From Bacillota bacterium (GTDB lineage: Bacteria; Bacillota; Clostridia; Christensenellales; SZUA-584): a stretch of 64,000 nt of DNA. A program made the translations under genes and the position numbers. Shown in pieces: positions 26,037 through 35,358 of the stretch (its first letter is position 1; the number at the start of each line of letters is the position of its first letter). The DNA is taken from the NCBI GenBank assembly GCA_023416745.1, contig JAEZHF010000039.1, forward strand, positions 1 to 64,000, given 5' to 3'. Below the pieces are notes generated by a model. The model saw only the letters and a list, made by a program, of their open reading frames with translations. It had not been told where the DNA came from and searched no databases.

Positions 26037-27427
26037 TGAAGAAAAACGTGCTCCGGCGCAACATACGGGCATTGCTCGTCGTCTTCACCATTATGTTCGC
26101 CGGGCTGGTGGTTTACCTTGGATACGCGGTGTTCATGTACGGCGAACGCTGGTTCGTGACACCGTATAACCCGCGCATACAGAACATGGAGACGACTGTG
26201 AAAGCGGGCGATCTTAAAGACCGTACCGGCCGCGCGCTGCTGACAATCGACAGCGAGGGCAACCGCAAATATCTGGAAGATAGCGACATGCGCGAGTCTG
26301 TCGCGCACATCGTAGGCGACAGTTACGGTATGACATACGGCGCGCAGACGATGTTCGCCAAATACCTGTTCGGTTTCGACAAGGACACCATCACGCGCAT
26401 TGTGGATCTGGTATCCGGCGAGGAACGGCGGGGCAGCGATGTGACACTGACAATAGACGCCAAGCTCTCCGAGCGCGCACTCGACGTGATGGACGGCAAT
26501 CGCGGCGCGATCGTGGTGATGAACTACAAGACGGGCGAGATATTGGCTTCAGTGTCGTCACCCGCGTTCGACCCGACGGACATGAAAGAATTTCTGGAGG
26601 GCGGCGGCGAGAGCGAGCTGGTGAACCGCGCGTTTTCCGGCCTGTATCCGCCCGGCAGCACGTTCAAGCTGGTGACGGCGGCGGCGCTGATTGATAACGA
26701 TTTGGATGATTTTACAGCCACATGCGAAGGCAGCACCGAGATCGGCGGAAAGACGATCAAGTGTACCGGGGAGCACGGCGAAGAGGATCTGGAGGACGCG
26801 ATCCGGCATTCGTGCAACGTGTATTTTGCTCAAGGTTCGCAGCAGCTGGGCGCGCAGAAGCTGGCTGCGGAGGCGAACAAGTTTCTGTTTAACAACGACA
26901 TGCTGTTCGACGATGTGGTGATGAATGAGAGCGTGTTTGAGTCCACTGACGACAAGACAAACCTGGCCTGGTCTTCCATTGGCCAATATCACGATTTGAT
27001 TACGCCGCTGCATGCCTGCATGATCGCTGGGGCGATCGCCAACGACGGCGTGATGATGCAGCCCAAGCTGCTTTATTCTGTCAACAACAGCTTAAAAACG
27101 ACTTACAGCCTGATGCCCAGAGCCGCGGCCACACCCATCGGGGCGGACACTGCGCAGCAACTTCAGGAGATGATGATCGCGGCGGTGAAGGATGGTACGG
27201 GCAGAAAGGCGGCGCTGAAGAGTTATTCGGTGGGCGGAAAAACGGGTACCGCTGAGATCGCGGCGGGAGACGGCAACGCGGAGCACGCGTGGTTTGTGGG
27301 CTTCGTGGACGACGATGAGCATCCGCTTGCTATCGCGGTGATACTGGAGAAGGCCGGTTCGGGTGGCGGCAACGCAGCGCCCGTTGCGGCCAAGGTGCTG
27401 GCAAAAGCGATCGACATCGGGTACTAA
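26033..27427 (+). CDS. Class B penicillin-binding protein (transpeptidase)
   Basis: The 464-residue protein has an N-terminal membrane anchor (about 10-32), a short non-catalytic region, and a transpeptidase domain with all three active-site motifs: SxxK as S209-T-F-K212 in PPGSTFKLV, SxN as SCN in IRHSCNVYF, and KTG in VGGKTGTAEI. It crosslinks peptidoglycan outside the membrane together with the SEDS protein. It is shorter than PBP2x-type enzymes and lacks PASTA domains, resembling actinobacterial PbpA. uvrC begins one base after its stop. Confidence 0.93.
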   Translation: MMKKNVLRRNIRALLVVFTIMFAGLVVYLGYAVFMYGERWFVTPYNPRIQNMETTVKAGDLKDRTGRALLTIDSEGNRKYLEDSDMRESVAHIVGDSYGMTYGAQTMFAKYLFGFDKDTITRIVDLVSGEERRGSDVTLTIDAKLSERALDVMDGNRGAIVVMNYKTGEILASVSSPAFDPTDMKEFLEGGGESELVNRAFSGLYPPGSTFKLVTAAALIDNDLDDFTATCEGSTEIGGKTIKCTGEHGEEDLEDAIRHSCNVYFAQGSQQLGAQKLAAEANKFLFNNDMLFDDVVMNESVFESTDDKTNLAWSSIGQYHDLITPLHACMIAGAIANDGVMMQPKLLYSVNNSLKTTYSLMPRAAATPIGADTAQQLQEMMIAAVKDGTGRKAALKSYSVGGKTGTAEIAAGDGNAEHAWFVGFVDDDEHPLAIAVILEKAGSGGGNAAPVAAKVLAKAIDIGY

Positions 27428-27428
27428 T

Positions 27429-29264
27429 ATGGACGCGATACGCGAGAAGCTGAAAACCTTGCCTAAGACGCCGGGCGTTTATCTGATGAAGAACGCGGAC
27501 GGAAAGGTAATATACGTCGGTAAAGCGGTGGCGCTGAAGAACCGCGTGAGCAGCTATTTTCAGAATACGCGCAAGGATGCCAAGACGCAGGCGCTGGTGC
27601 GGGAGATCGCCGATTTCGACTACATATTGGTGGGTACTGAGATCGAGGCGCTGATGCTCGAGTGCAACATGATCAAGCGCTACAGCCCGTACTACAACAT
27701 ACTGCTGCGCGACGACAAACACTACCCGTATATCCGTATCGACTTCAACGAGGCGTTTCCGCGTATTTGCGTGACGCGCAAGGTGGAGAACGACGGGGCG
27801 AAGTATTACGGGCCGTATATTGCGGCGCACGTGCTGCACGACGTGATGGACACGGTGAGCAAGATGTTCCCGGTACGCACCTGCCGCATGGACCTGCCGG
27901 ACGGCAAAAAGCACCGTCCGTGCATCAACTATGAAATGGGGCGCTGCCTTGCTCCGTGTGTGGGCAAGGTGAGTGAGTACGAATACAAGCGCATGCTGGA
28001 CGAGGTGGCTGACTTTTTGTCCGGACGATACAAGGGGCTGCGCCGCCAGTTCGAGGAGGATATGAAAGCCGCCTCGGAGAATATGGAATATGAGAAGGCC
28101 GCAATGATACGCGACCGCATCCGTGCGCTGGAGAGGCTGTTCGAGAAGCAAAAAGCCGCATTCCCCGACCTCAACGACAAGGATGTGTTCGCCGTGTGGA
28201 TGCAGGACGGCGAGGCGGTGGTGCAGGGCATGTTCGTGCGCCGCGGCGAGCTGAACCACACCGAACGCTTTTTTATCAAGTGCGAGGACGAAATGGCGGA
28301 AACAGTGCTGTCACAGGCATTGAAGCAATATTACTCCAGCGTGACCGGTGTCGCCAAGCAGATATACGTTTCCGTGGAGCCGGAGGAGAAGGAACTGATC
28401 GAGCTGTGGCTATCGCAGCTGCGCGGCTCCAAGGTGGTCGTCCATCTGCCGGAGAAGGGCGACAACAGGCGGCTGGTGGATATGGCCATAAACAACGCGA
28501 AGGAGGCGCTCACGCGGCGGCTCGCGCGCATTCAGCATGAATATAACCAAACGACTGGCGCGCTCGCTGCGCTGAAGGCGGCGCTGGGGCTGGATACGGA
28601 TGTCGACCGCATGGAATGCTACGATATATCCAACACGCAGGGGACCGACTCGGTAGCGTCCATGGTGGTGTTTCGCGGCGGCAGGCCGGAGAAGAAATCA
28701 TACCGGCGGTTTAAGATAAAGACGGTGGAGGGCTCGGACGACTTTGCATCGATGAACGAGGTGCTGACGCGGCGCTTGAAACGTGCTCTGCAGGGCACAG
28801 AAGGCTTTGACGAGTTCCCCACGCTGATCGTGGTGGACGGCGGCAAGGGGCAGCTGCATTCGGCGTACGACGCGCTGGCGTCGTTGGGGCTGGAAGACCT
28901 GCCGCTGATCAGCCTCGCCAAACGCGAGGAAGAGGTTATCGTGGTGGGGCAGAGTGATCCCATCGTACTGGATAAAAACAGCCCGGCGCTGAAGCTGCTC
29001 ACACGCATCCGCGATGAGGCGCACCGGTTTGCGATTACGTATCACCGAAGCCTGCGCCTTAACAAGGTGGAGGACTCGGTGCTGTTAAAGATTCCGCATG
29101 TGGGGCAAAGCCGCGCAAAGGCGCTGCTTAAAGCTTTCGATACCGTTGGGGATATCCGCGAAGCTGCAGTGGAGGAAATAGCCTCCGTGCCCGGCATGGA
29201 CATACGGTCAGCACAGGCGGTGGTGGACTATTTTGAATCGGAAGCGGGAGGCGTAGACGCATAA
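27429..29264 (+). CDS. uvrC: Excinuclease ABC subunit C
   Basis: The 611-residue protein is complete UvrC: N-terminal GIY-YIG nuclease (TPGVYLMKNADGKVIYVGKA), cysteine-containing linker, UVR domain (about 205-240, YEKAAMIRDRIRALE), RNase H-like nuclease (MECYDISNTQGTDSVASMVV), and C-terminal helix-hairpin-helix motifs (LLKIPHVGQSRAKALLKAF). It makes both incisions in nucleotide excision repair with UvrAB. ATG 27429 is used although no clear ribosome site lies between it and the PBP stop, which implies translational coupling. Confidence 0.96.
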   Translation: MDAIREKLKTLPKTPGVYLMKNADGKVIYVGKAVALKNRVSSYFQNTRKDAKTQALVREIADFDYILVGTEIEALMLECNMIKRYSPYYNILLRDDKHYPYIRIDFNEAFPRICVTRKVENDGAKYYGPYIAAHVLHDVMDTVSKMFPVRTCRMDLPDGKKHRPCINYEMGRCLAPCVGKVSEYEYKRMLDEVADFLSGRYKGLRRQFEEDMKAASENMEYEKAAMIRDRIRALERLFEKQKAAFPDLNDKDVFAVWMQDGEAVVQGMFVRRGELNHTERFFIKCEDEMAETVLSQALKQYYSSVTGVAKQIYVSVEPEEKELIELWLSQLRGSKVVVHLPEKGDNRRLVDMAINNAKEALTRRLARIQHEYNQTTGALAALKAALGLDTDVDRMECYDISNTQGTDSVASMVVFRGGRPEKKSYRRFKIKTVEGSDDFASMNEVLTRRLKRALQGTEGFDEFPTLIVVDGGKGQLHSAYDALASLGLEDLPLISLAKREEEVIVVGQSDPIVLDKNSPALKLLTRIRDEAHRFAITYHRSLRLNKVEDSVLLKIPHVGQSRAKALLKAFDTVGDIREAAVEEIASVPGMDIRSAQAVVDYFESEAGGVDA

Positions 29265-29315
29265 AAGTTGTGCTTTTATGTACTGTAGTGTACACTTCAA
29301 TCGGGGAGAGATTTT

Positions 29316-30215
29316 ATGAGAGAAGCTTTTGATATTTTATCGGATTCGATTGAGGACGTCCGTCGAGATGAACCGATGACGGCGCACACGTCGTTTAAGG
29401 TAGGCGGCCCGGCGGATGTGATGGCGTTGCCCAAAACAGTGGAAGAGGTGCGGCTGGTGCTGAAAACCGCTAAGTACCTTGGAAGCCCGCTGCTGGTGAT
29501 GGGTCGGGGCACCAATCTGCTGGTGACCAGCAAGGGGCTGCGCGGTATCGTGATGAAGCTGGCGGACAATTTCTCCGGGTTGACGATTGATGGCAGCTGC
29601 GTGATGGCCAAGAGCGGCACCCAGCTCTCCGTGCTGGTGCGGCAAGCCGCGGCGCACTGCTTGGGCGGAGCCGAATTTTTAGGCGGCATCCCCGGCACGA
29701 TCGGCGGCGCAGTGTTCATGAACGCAGGCGCTTACGGCGGCGAAATCGGTGACTTTGTGGAAGAGGTATTCTTAACATCGGCGGCGGGAGACCTGGTGCT
29801 GCGCCAGAACGAAATGGACTTTGGATACCGCCACAGCGTACTGGCGGCGGTTCCGTTGGTGGTGACGGGCGTACGGCTAAAGCTGTTTTCCTGTGACGAG
29901 CAGGAGAGCTTGGCAAAGCTGGAGGAGCTCAATGCGCGGCGGCGCGACAAGCAGCCGCTGGAATACCCCAGCGCGGGCAGCACGTTCCGACGGCCCGAAG
30001 GGTACTATGCGGGCACACTGATCGAGCAGACAGGGCTCAAGGGCTTGCGTATCGGCGGTGCGGAGGTGTCCGAAAAGCACGCCGGTTTCGTGATTAACCG
30101 CGGCGGCGCCAGCCCTGAGGAGCTGATCTCTTTGATTGAAGAGGTGCAGGCGCGTGTGTTTCAGGCGAGCGGCGTCTGGCTGGAACCGGAAGTGAAGATA
30201 GCGGGGGAAAAATGA
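29316..30215 (+). CDS. murB: UDP-N-acetylenolpyruvoylglucosamine reductase
   Basis: The 299-residue flavoprotein makes UDP-MurNAc with NADPH in peptidoglycan precursor synthesis. It shows the FAD-binding block (HTSFKVGGPADVMALP, then GRGTNLLV), the GGIPGTIGGAVFMNAGAYGG loop, the catalytic serine in SAGSTFRRP, and the C-terminal GGAEVSEKHAGFVIN. It is of the type II (Gram-positive) form. GGGGAGAG precedes the ATG, and the PHP gene overlaps its end by four bases. Confidence 0.96.
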   Translation: MREAFDILSDSIEDVRRDEPMTAHTSFKVGGPADVMALPKTVEEVRLVLKTAKYLGSPLLVMGRGTNLLVTSKGLRGIVMKLADNFSGLTIDGSCVMAKSGTQLSVLVRQAAAHCLGGAEFLGGIPGTIGGAVFMNAGAYGGEIGDFVEEVFLTSAAGDLVLRQNEMDFGYRHSVLAAVPLVVTGVRLKLFSCDEQESLAKLEELNARRRDKQPLEYPSAGSTFRRPEGYYAGTLIEQTGLKGLRIGGAEVSEKHAGFVINRGGASPEELISLIEEVQARVFQASGVWLEPEVKIAGEK

Positions 30216-30913
30216 GGCTGACGGCGGATTACCACACGCACACGGTGCACAGCCACGGCACGGGCAGCGTGGGCGACAACGTCGAAGCGGCGATAAGCCG
30301 GGGGCTGGAGACCATCGGTATATCTGACCACTCGGTCGCACACCCGCTGTATGGAATCAGACGGCGCCGGGTTGGGCATTATCTGTCATGTATCGATAAA
30401 GCCAAAGAGAAATTCGCCGGCCTTATCGAGGTGCGTGCGGGCATTGAACTGAATCTGATTGGCCTGGACGGCAGCGTGGATTTGCCGGAAGGGGTCTTTG
30501 ATACAGTGATCATGGGTTTTCATAAGACTGCGATCTGCCGGGATCTGAAAACCATATGGACATTTTCGACGCCAGGCTTTGCCGGGCGGTCGGACACGGT
30601 CACCAGAGCGTATATCGAGGCGATGCGGCGGCATCATATCGATATCATATCGCACCCGGGCTATGGCGTGCCGGTAAATGTGAAAACGCTGGCAAGGGCC
30701 TGTGCGGATTACGGGGTGCTGTTCGAGATCAACAACAAGCATGGTGACTTAAGAGCGGCGGATATCGCCGAAGCGGCAGCGGCGGGCGCGAAATTCGTGA
30801 TATCCAGCGACGCACACCGCCCGGAGCATGTGGGGCGGGCGCCAAACGCTTTGGAACTGGCAAAAGCAGCGGGGTTGGGCCTGCAAAGCATCGTTAACGT
30901 AACGGAGGGCTGA
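30212..30913 (+). CDS. PHP-domain phosphoesterase
   Basis: The 233-residue protein has PHP metal-binding motifs: DYHTHTVHSHG near the start, ISDHS, a Glu in RAGIELN, H in ISHPG, and SSDAHRPEHVG. It probably hydrolyses a phosphoester, as in YcdX or histidinol-phosphatase-type proteins; the substrate is unknown. It sits between murB and rapZ with overlaps or one-base gaps, an arrangement seen in many Clostridia. Confidence 0.82.
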   Translation: MRLTADYHTHTVHSHGTGSVGDNVEAAISRGLETIGISDHSVAHPLYGIRRRRVGHYLSCIDKAKEKFAGLIEVRAGIELNLIGLDGSVDLPEGVFDTVIMGFHKTAICRDLKTIWTFSTPGFAGRSDTVTRAYIEAMRRHHIDIISHPGYGVPVNVKTLARACADYGVLFEINNKHGDLRAADIAEAAAAGAKFVISSDAHRPEHVGRAPNALELAKAAGLGLQSIVNVTEG

Positions 30914-30914
30914 C

Positions 30915-31772
30915 ATGAAATTTGTGATCATTACCGGATTGTCCGGCGCGGGCCGGTCTCAGGCGCTGAGGCGCTTTGAAGACTTGGGATATTTCTGCGT
31001 GGACAATCTGCCGCCCAAGCTGATACCCGAGTTTGCCAGGATATGTTTGGAAAATGAAGCCATCAGCAAGGCTGCGACTGTGGTGGATATGCGGATGGGT
31101 GACATGTTTGAGGATATCTTCGCCACCATCATGTGTTTGAAGGAGATGGAGGATATCGAGCTCTCGATACTTTATCTGGATGCGGACGACGAAGCGTTGG
31201 TGCGCCGGTTCAAGGAAACGCGGCGTCGGCATCCGCTGTCTCCCGACGGCAACATAATTGCCGGCATATCGCGTGAGCGTGAGAAGCTCAAGCGCATCAA
31301 GGACCTGGCGAACAATGTAATGGATACGTCCACCTACAGCCTAAAGAAGTTAGGCGAGACGATGGACAGGCTGTTCAATGAGGAGAGCGACAAGGGTATA
31401 CTAATCGCCGTCACCACTTTCGGTTATAAGCGCGGCATTCCCATCGATGCGGACATGGTGTTCGACATGCGCTTTCTGCCCAACCCGTTTTATGAGGAAA
31501 CTTTGCGCGAACGGACGGGCCGCGAGCAAAGCGTCAAGGATTACGTGCTGTCCTTCCCGCGGGCTCATATATTCCTGGACAAGATCAATGAGCTGGTCAA
31601 CTACGTTGCGCCGTATTATCTGGAGCAGGATAAAAAAACGCTGGTGATTGCGATCGGCTGTACAGGAGGCATACACCGCAGCGTCGTGATCGCCGAGGAG
31701 CTGTACAGGATATTTCAGGCGCAGGGGCACCGCGTGACTATTGAGCACCGGGACCTCATGTACAGGCATTAG
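30915..31772 (+). CDS. rapZ: RapZ/YvcJ family nucleotide-binding protein
   Basis: The 285-residue protein has a P-loop near its start (TGLSGAGRSQALR, with Arg in place of the usual Lys, common in this family), the FVDNLPP-like block (CVDNLPPKLIPE), a Walker B-like stretch, and the conserved C-terminus (SFKYG-like TTFGYKRGIP and IGCTGGIHRSV). RapZ controls amino-sugar metabolism by RNA binding in enterobacteria; in Gram-positives YvcJ binds nucleotides and affects competence. whiA follows after 12 bases; the yvcK gene that usually separates them is absent. Confidence 0.93.
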   Translation: MKFVIITGLSGAGRSQALRRFEDLGYFCVDNLPPKLIPEFARICLENEAISKAATVVDMRMGDMFEDIFATIMCLKEMEDIELSILYLDADDEALVRRFKETRRRHPLSPDGNIIAGISREREKLKRIKDLANNVMDTSTYSLKKLGETMDRLFNEESDKGILIAVTTFGYKRGIPIDADMVFDMRFLPNPFYEETLRERTGREQSVKDYVLSFPRAHIFLDKINELVNYVAPYYLEQDKKTLVIAIGCTGGIHRSVVIAEELYRIFQAQGHRVTIEHRDLMYRH

Positions 31773-31784
31773 GGGAGCCGGGAG

Positions 31785-32714
31785 ATGTCGTTTTCTTCGG
31801 TCGCGAAAGCTGAGGTGTGCCGCCAGATGCCGGACAGCGAATGCTGCGAGATGGCCGAACTGGCTGCAATGCTTCATACTGCGGGAACTATCGGCATTTC
31901 AGGAGGTGCTTTTACGCTGCGGCTGGACACCGAGAATGCCGCAGTGGCGCGCCGGGCGTTTGCGCTGATCAAGCGGCTGTACGGCGTGACTGCAACGACA
32001 CAGATGCACTCCAACCAGCTCAAGCATAACCACATCTATTCGCTGACGATTGATGCATCTGTAGCGCGGATGGTGGCGGTGGACACACGGCTGATGGGCG
32101 AGGAGGGGCTGGGGCTGGGCGCAGATATGTCGTTCCTGAGCAGCCGGTGCTGCAAGGTGGCGTTTGTGCGCGGCGCGTTTTTGGGCGGCGGCTCCGTCAC
32201 CAACCCCGAAAAACGCTATCATATGGAATTTGTATGCGGTCAAAAGGAATTTGCCGAAGGGTTGTTGAATATAATAGATGAACTGGGGATTGCGGCGAGA
32301 ATGATACCGCGCGGCAAGCACTTTGTGGTTTATCTGAAGGAAGGCGACGCGATCGTGACGCTGCTGACGATGATTGGCGCGCATGCATCGATACTTAATA
32401 TCGAAAACATCCGGGTGATGAAAAGCGTCCGCAACAGTGTCAACAGGAAAGTCAACTGCGAGACCGGCAACCTTTCAAAGACAGTCAACGCGTCAGTCAG
32501 ACAGCAGGAGAGCATTGAATACATCCGGTCCCGTATGGGGCTGGATAAACTGTCGCCGGGACTCCGTGAGGTGGCCCAGGCGCGGCTTGACAACCCCGAC
32601 GCAACGCTTGAAGAACTGGCAGAGATGCTTGGCGCCGGTTCCAAATCGGGTATCAACCATAAGCTGAGAAAGCTGAACAGCATTGCCGAGCAGCTCAAAT
32701 CGACAAGGGGGTAG
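31785..32714 (+). CDS. whiA: WhiA-type sporulation/division regulator
   Basis: The 309-residue protein has the WhiA layout: an N-terminal degenerate LAGLIDADG-like domain (LGADMSFLSSRCCKVAFVRGAFLGGGSVTNPEKRYH region) and a C-terminal helix-turn-helix (REVAQARLDNPDATLEELAE ... SGINHKLRKL). In Streptomyces it activates sporulation division genes; in Bacillus it affects chromosome segregation and division. GGGAG precedes the ATG at 31785. Confidence 0.94.
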   Translation: MSFSSVAKAEVCRQMPDSECCEMAELAAMLHTAGTIGISGGAFTLRLDTENAAVARRAFALIKRLYGVTATTQMHSNQLKHNHIYSLTIDASVARMVAVDTRLMGEEGLGLGADMSFLSSRCCKVAFVRGAFLGGGSVTNPEKRYHMEFVCGQKEFAEGLLNIIDELGIAARMIPRGKHFVVYLKEGDAIVTLLTMIGAHASILNIENIRVMKSVRNSVNRKVNCETGNLSKTVNASVRQQESIEYIRSRMGLDKLSPGLREVAQARLDNPDATLEELAEMLGAGSKSGINHKLRKLNSIAEQLKSTRG

Positions 32715-32718
32715 AAAC

Positions 32719-32976
32719 ATGCAGGCGAAAGAACTGACCATCACGAATGCTGACGGCCTTCGGGCTTCCAAGGCGGCGATGTTCGTTCAGGTTGCCGGCG
32801 GCTTTACGTCGCAGGTGTTCGTGGAGAAGGGCAACAAGAAGATCAATGCCAAGTCAATCATGGGCGTGCTGTCCCTCGGCGTGAAGCAGGGGGAGAAGAT
32901 TTACGTGTTCGCCAACGGCAAGGACGAAAAAGAAGCGATCGAAGCGATGGAGAAGCTTGTGACCACCGCGTTTTAA
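32719..32976 (+). CDS. Crh-like HPr-family protein without the active histidine
   Basis: The 85-residue protein has the HPr fold sequence, but the catalytic GLHARPAA is GLRASKAA: position 15 is Arg instead of His, so it cannot carry phosphate from enzyme I. Ser46 is kept (NAKSIMGVLSLG), the site used by HPr kinase. That combination, plus its place right after whiA, is that of Bacillus Crh, a CcpA co-regulator in carbon catabolite repression. It is not a PTS phosphocarrier. A terminator follows at 32994. Confidence 0.88.
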   Translation: MQAKELTITNADGLRASKAAMFVQVAGGFTSQVFVEKGNKKINAKSIMGVLSLGVKQGEKIYVFANGKDEKEAIEAMEKLVTTAF

Positions 32977-32993
32977 TATCTTGAGATTCATGC

Positions 32994-33018
32994 AGGGCGC
33001 CTTTGGGCAACCCTTTTT
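32994..33018 (+). terminator. Terminator after the crh-like gene
   Basis: AGGG-C-GCC, loop, GGC-AA-CCCT with a bulge, then five T residues. It closes the long run begun at 24318. Confidence 0.6.
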
Positions 33019-33078
33019 CAACTGCGGGCCTGGACTTATTGATTCATGGCTGTAGCTTGTTAGTGGAGATTCACAAAA

Positions 33079-33541
33079 ATGGACAAAAAGCTGTACTTCA
33101 GCCGCGTCGCGTTTGCGGGCGGGTTGGCGAACCTGCTGTTGGCACTCTGGCAGGGTTATCTTATTGTTCATGTACCTGTATCGTCAAGGAACTGCATACC
33201 AATTTTTGAGCGACAACCAGTACATTCCTGAAGCACTCTATATTTTTACAGTGGCTTATTTGGCCGTGAATGCCACAGTAGGCGGCATGGCAATATATTA
33301 TGCCAGTGAGTATGGCAGTGGAACCGCACTGTTCGTATTGGCGGCTGTGAGTTTCGCGCTCAAAGCGAACGCCTGCATATTTGCCGATCTCATTGCGATA
33401 GATTTTATCCGGTGGACCGGCGATTATGATTTGTCGTATATGCTGACCGCCGTGCTTAATGCAATACCGATCCTCATTATCACCTGCGGGGCCTTCCAAA
33501 AGAAGAAGCTGTTCAAGCGCTATCTGCTGACCGATGTCTGA
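33079..33541 (+). pseudogene. Small membrane protein gene with a frameshift
   Basis: From ATG 33079 (GGAG upstream) the frame reads MDKKLYFSRVAFAGGLANLL ... ALWQ, then leaves the coding frame. From about 33155 a second frame continues as a hydrophobic protein (VILLFMYLYRQG ... FLSDNQYIPEALYIF ... KKKLFKRYLLTDV) to 33541. Deleting one G of the GGG at 33153-33155 would join both into a four-helix protein of about 153 residues. I do not recognise the family. It may be a true mutation or an assembly error. Confidence 0.6.
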
Positions 33542-33553
33542 CATAAACAGCAG

Positions 33554-35161
33554 CTATGCCCGTGTCAGCACATGTCCTGCGCCTTTCAGTACCGCGGCAT
33601 CCGCCGCGCCCGATTTCACAACCTGCACCCCGTTCACAAACACCGCTTCAATGCCCATAGGACGTGCGCAGTCGTCTTTTTGTGCTGCGACAGCCGCCGG
33701 GTCGAAAACGGTGATATCCGCCGCGAAGCCGGGTTTCAGATAACCTCGGTTCGGGAGGCCGAGGCGGTCGGCCGCCGCACCCGTCATCTTGCGCAACGCC
33801 GCCTCCAGCGAAAGCGTCTGTGTGTCGCGCGCGATCTGCAGGAATTTGGGGAAGCAGCCGTAAGCCGCGGCGTTCTGGATGCCGCAAGCCTCCATCCACG
33901 CATCCGTCATGAACAATGACGGCTCATGGCGCATCAGCTTTTGGATGATGTCGTCGTTGTAATAGCGGTACATGTTGACGCGCCCCTTGCCGTCGCTTAA
34001 CTCCACGACACGCAGATAGGCGCTTAAAGGGCTGGTTTTCCATTCTGCCGCGAGCTCGGTAATGCGCTTGCCGCAGAATGCCTCGTTGCCCTCGCCCGCC
34101 CATGCGATCTGTATGTCGCCGAAGTCGAAGCCCAGCACGCGCTTGGTGACGCCGATCTCCAGTGCAAGCCGTGCGCGCACCGCATGGCTTTTTTGTTTTT
34201 CGGGAGGCAGTGAGAGATACCAGCTGGGCAGTATCACCGTGATCACGGAGACGCCGAACGTCATCGCGTACATGTCGTAGCTAAAGTCCAGCCCCTCCGC
34301 ACGCGCCTTGTCGATCAGATCAAGGCTTTCGTCCACCGTACGCCAAGTGGCTTTGCCGACGAATATGAGGTGGGAATAGTGCATGCGCACGCCGGTGCGG
34401 CGCGTCAGCTCGATCATCTCTTTGAGCGCCCGCACGTTATGCGCCTCGCCGCCGATGGGCGGCTGATACGACGTGGAGGCGGCGGACTGCGCGCGCGAAT
34501 GCACCGTGACGATACCGCCGCGTCGCGCGGTGATGCGGGCGGCTTCATCCAGTTCGTCCCATGTCGCGTAGCGATCCGGCTCGTACATCAGGCCAAAAGA
34601 CAGCCCGAATACGCCCTGATCGAAGCTTTCCTCCAGTTTGGCGTTATGCCGCAGCATCTCTTCGGATGTGAGAGGACGGGTTTCGTAGCCCGCGAGGCCG
34701 ATGCGCACTGAGCCGTGGCCCTGCAGCGGCACGAGGTTGAGCGGCGTCATTCGCTCCGCGGCTGTGCGCCAGCCTTCAAATGTAGAATAGTCGCCGAAGG
34801 TTTGACCCATTTCAAACAGGCCGCTGCCCAGCAGATGGTAATATGATGTACCCGCCTCAAACCCAAAAGGTGAGAAGCCGCAGTTGCCTGATACCTGCGT
34901 GGTGATGCCCTGCTCCGCGAACGGCAGGAAATAGGGCACAGGCTCCCGCTTTGCGGCAAACCAGTCGTTGTGCGAATGCGCGTCGATGAAGCCGGGCGCA
35001 ATGGCCTTATCCTTGCAGTCAACGATATCACCATCGAACGAATCTGATACCTCTCCGGTCAGCACGTCCATTATCGTCTCATTTTCTATGACCACTGACC
35101 CCGGTCGGGCGGCGGTGCCGGTACCGTCATAGAGCATTCCGTTTTTCAGCAAGGTTTTCAT
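33554..35161 (-). CDS. N-acyl-D-amino-acid deacylase (D-aminoacylase)
   Basis: The 535-residue protein is an amidohydrolase of the D-aminoacylase/NagA-like group. It has the metal motif IDAHSHNDW, the family block VSGNCGFSPFG, HSRAQ, and the terminal PGFAADITVFDP. It should release D-amino acids from N-acyl forms, for example in recycling or scavenging. ATG 35161 is chosen for the AAGGAG upstream; a longer start lacks one. It is a single gene, convergent with the broken membrane gene. Confidence 0.86.
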   Translation of the reverse strand: MKTLLKNGMLYDGTGTAARPGSVVIENETIMDVLTGEVSDSFDGDIVDCKDKAIAPGFIDAHSHNDWFAAKREPVPYFLPFAEQGITTQVSGNCGFSPFGFEAGTSYYHLLGSGLFEMGQTFGDYSTFEGWRTAAERMTPLNLVPLQGHGSVRIGLAGYETRPLTSEEMLRHNAKLEESFDQGVFGLSFGLMYEPDRYATWDELDEAARITARRGGIVTVHSRAQSAASTSYQPPIGGEAHNVRALKEMIELTRRTGVRMHYSHLIFVGKATWRTVDESLDLIDKARAEGLDFSYDMYAMTFGVSVITVILPSWYLSLPPEKQKSHAVRARLALEIGVTKRVLGFDFGDIQIAWAGEGNEAFCGKRITELAAEWKTSPLSAYLRVVELSDGKGRVNMYRYYNDDIIQKLMRHEPSLFMTDAWMEACGIQNAAAYGCFPKFLQIARDTQTLSLEAALRKMTGAAADRLGLPNRGYLKPGFAADITVFDPAAVAAQKDDCARPMGIEAVFVNGVQVVKSGAADAAVLKGAGHVLTRA

Positions 35162-35302
35162 CGCATTCTCCTTCGGTGTATCAAAATAGCGCCATGCATG
35201 GCGCATCGCAGAGGTTGACTATATCTTAGTTTTTGATATGCAGGCGATTGCCCACTGAAAAGATTGTATCATGCGGTGGAAACGATGAAAAGTGGCGGAC
35301 AT

Positions 35303-35336
35303 AAAAAAAGGAACGGTTTTTCCGCCGTTCCTTTTT
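35303..35336 (-). terminator. Bidirectional terminator after the GGGtGRT gene
   Basis: AAAAGGAACGG (35306-35316) pairs with its complement (35325-35335) around eight bases, with A and T runs on either side. Confidence 0.8.
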
Positions 35337-35358
35337 ATATGTAAGTGTTTTAAATCTG

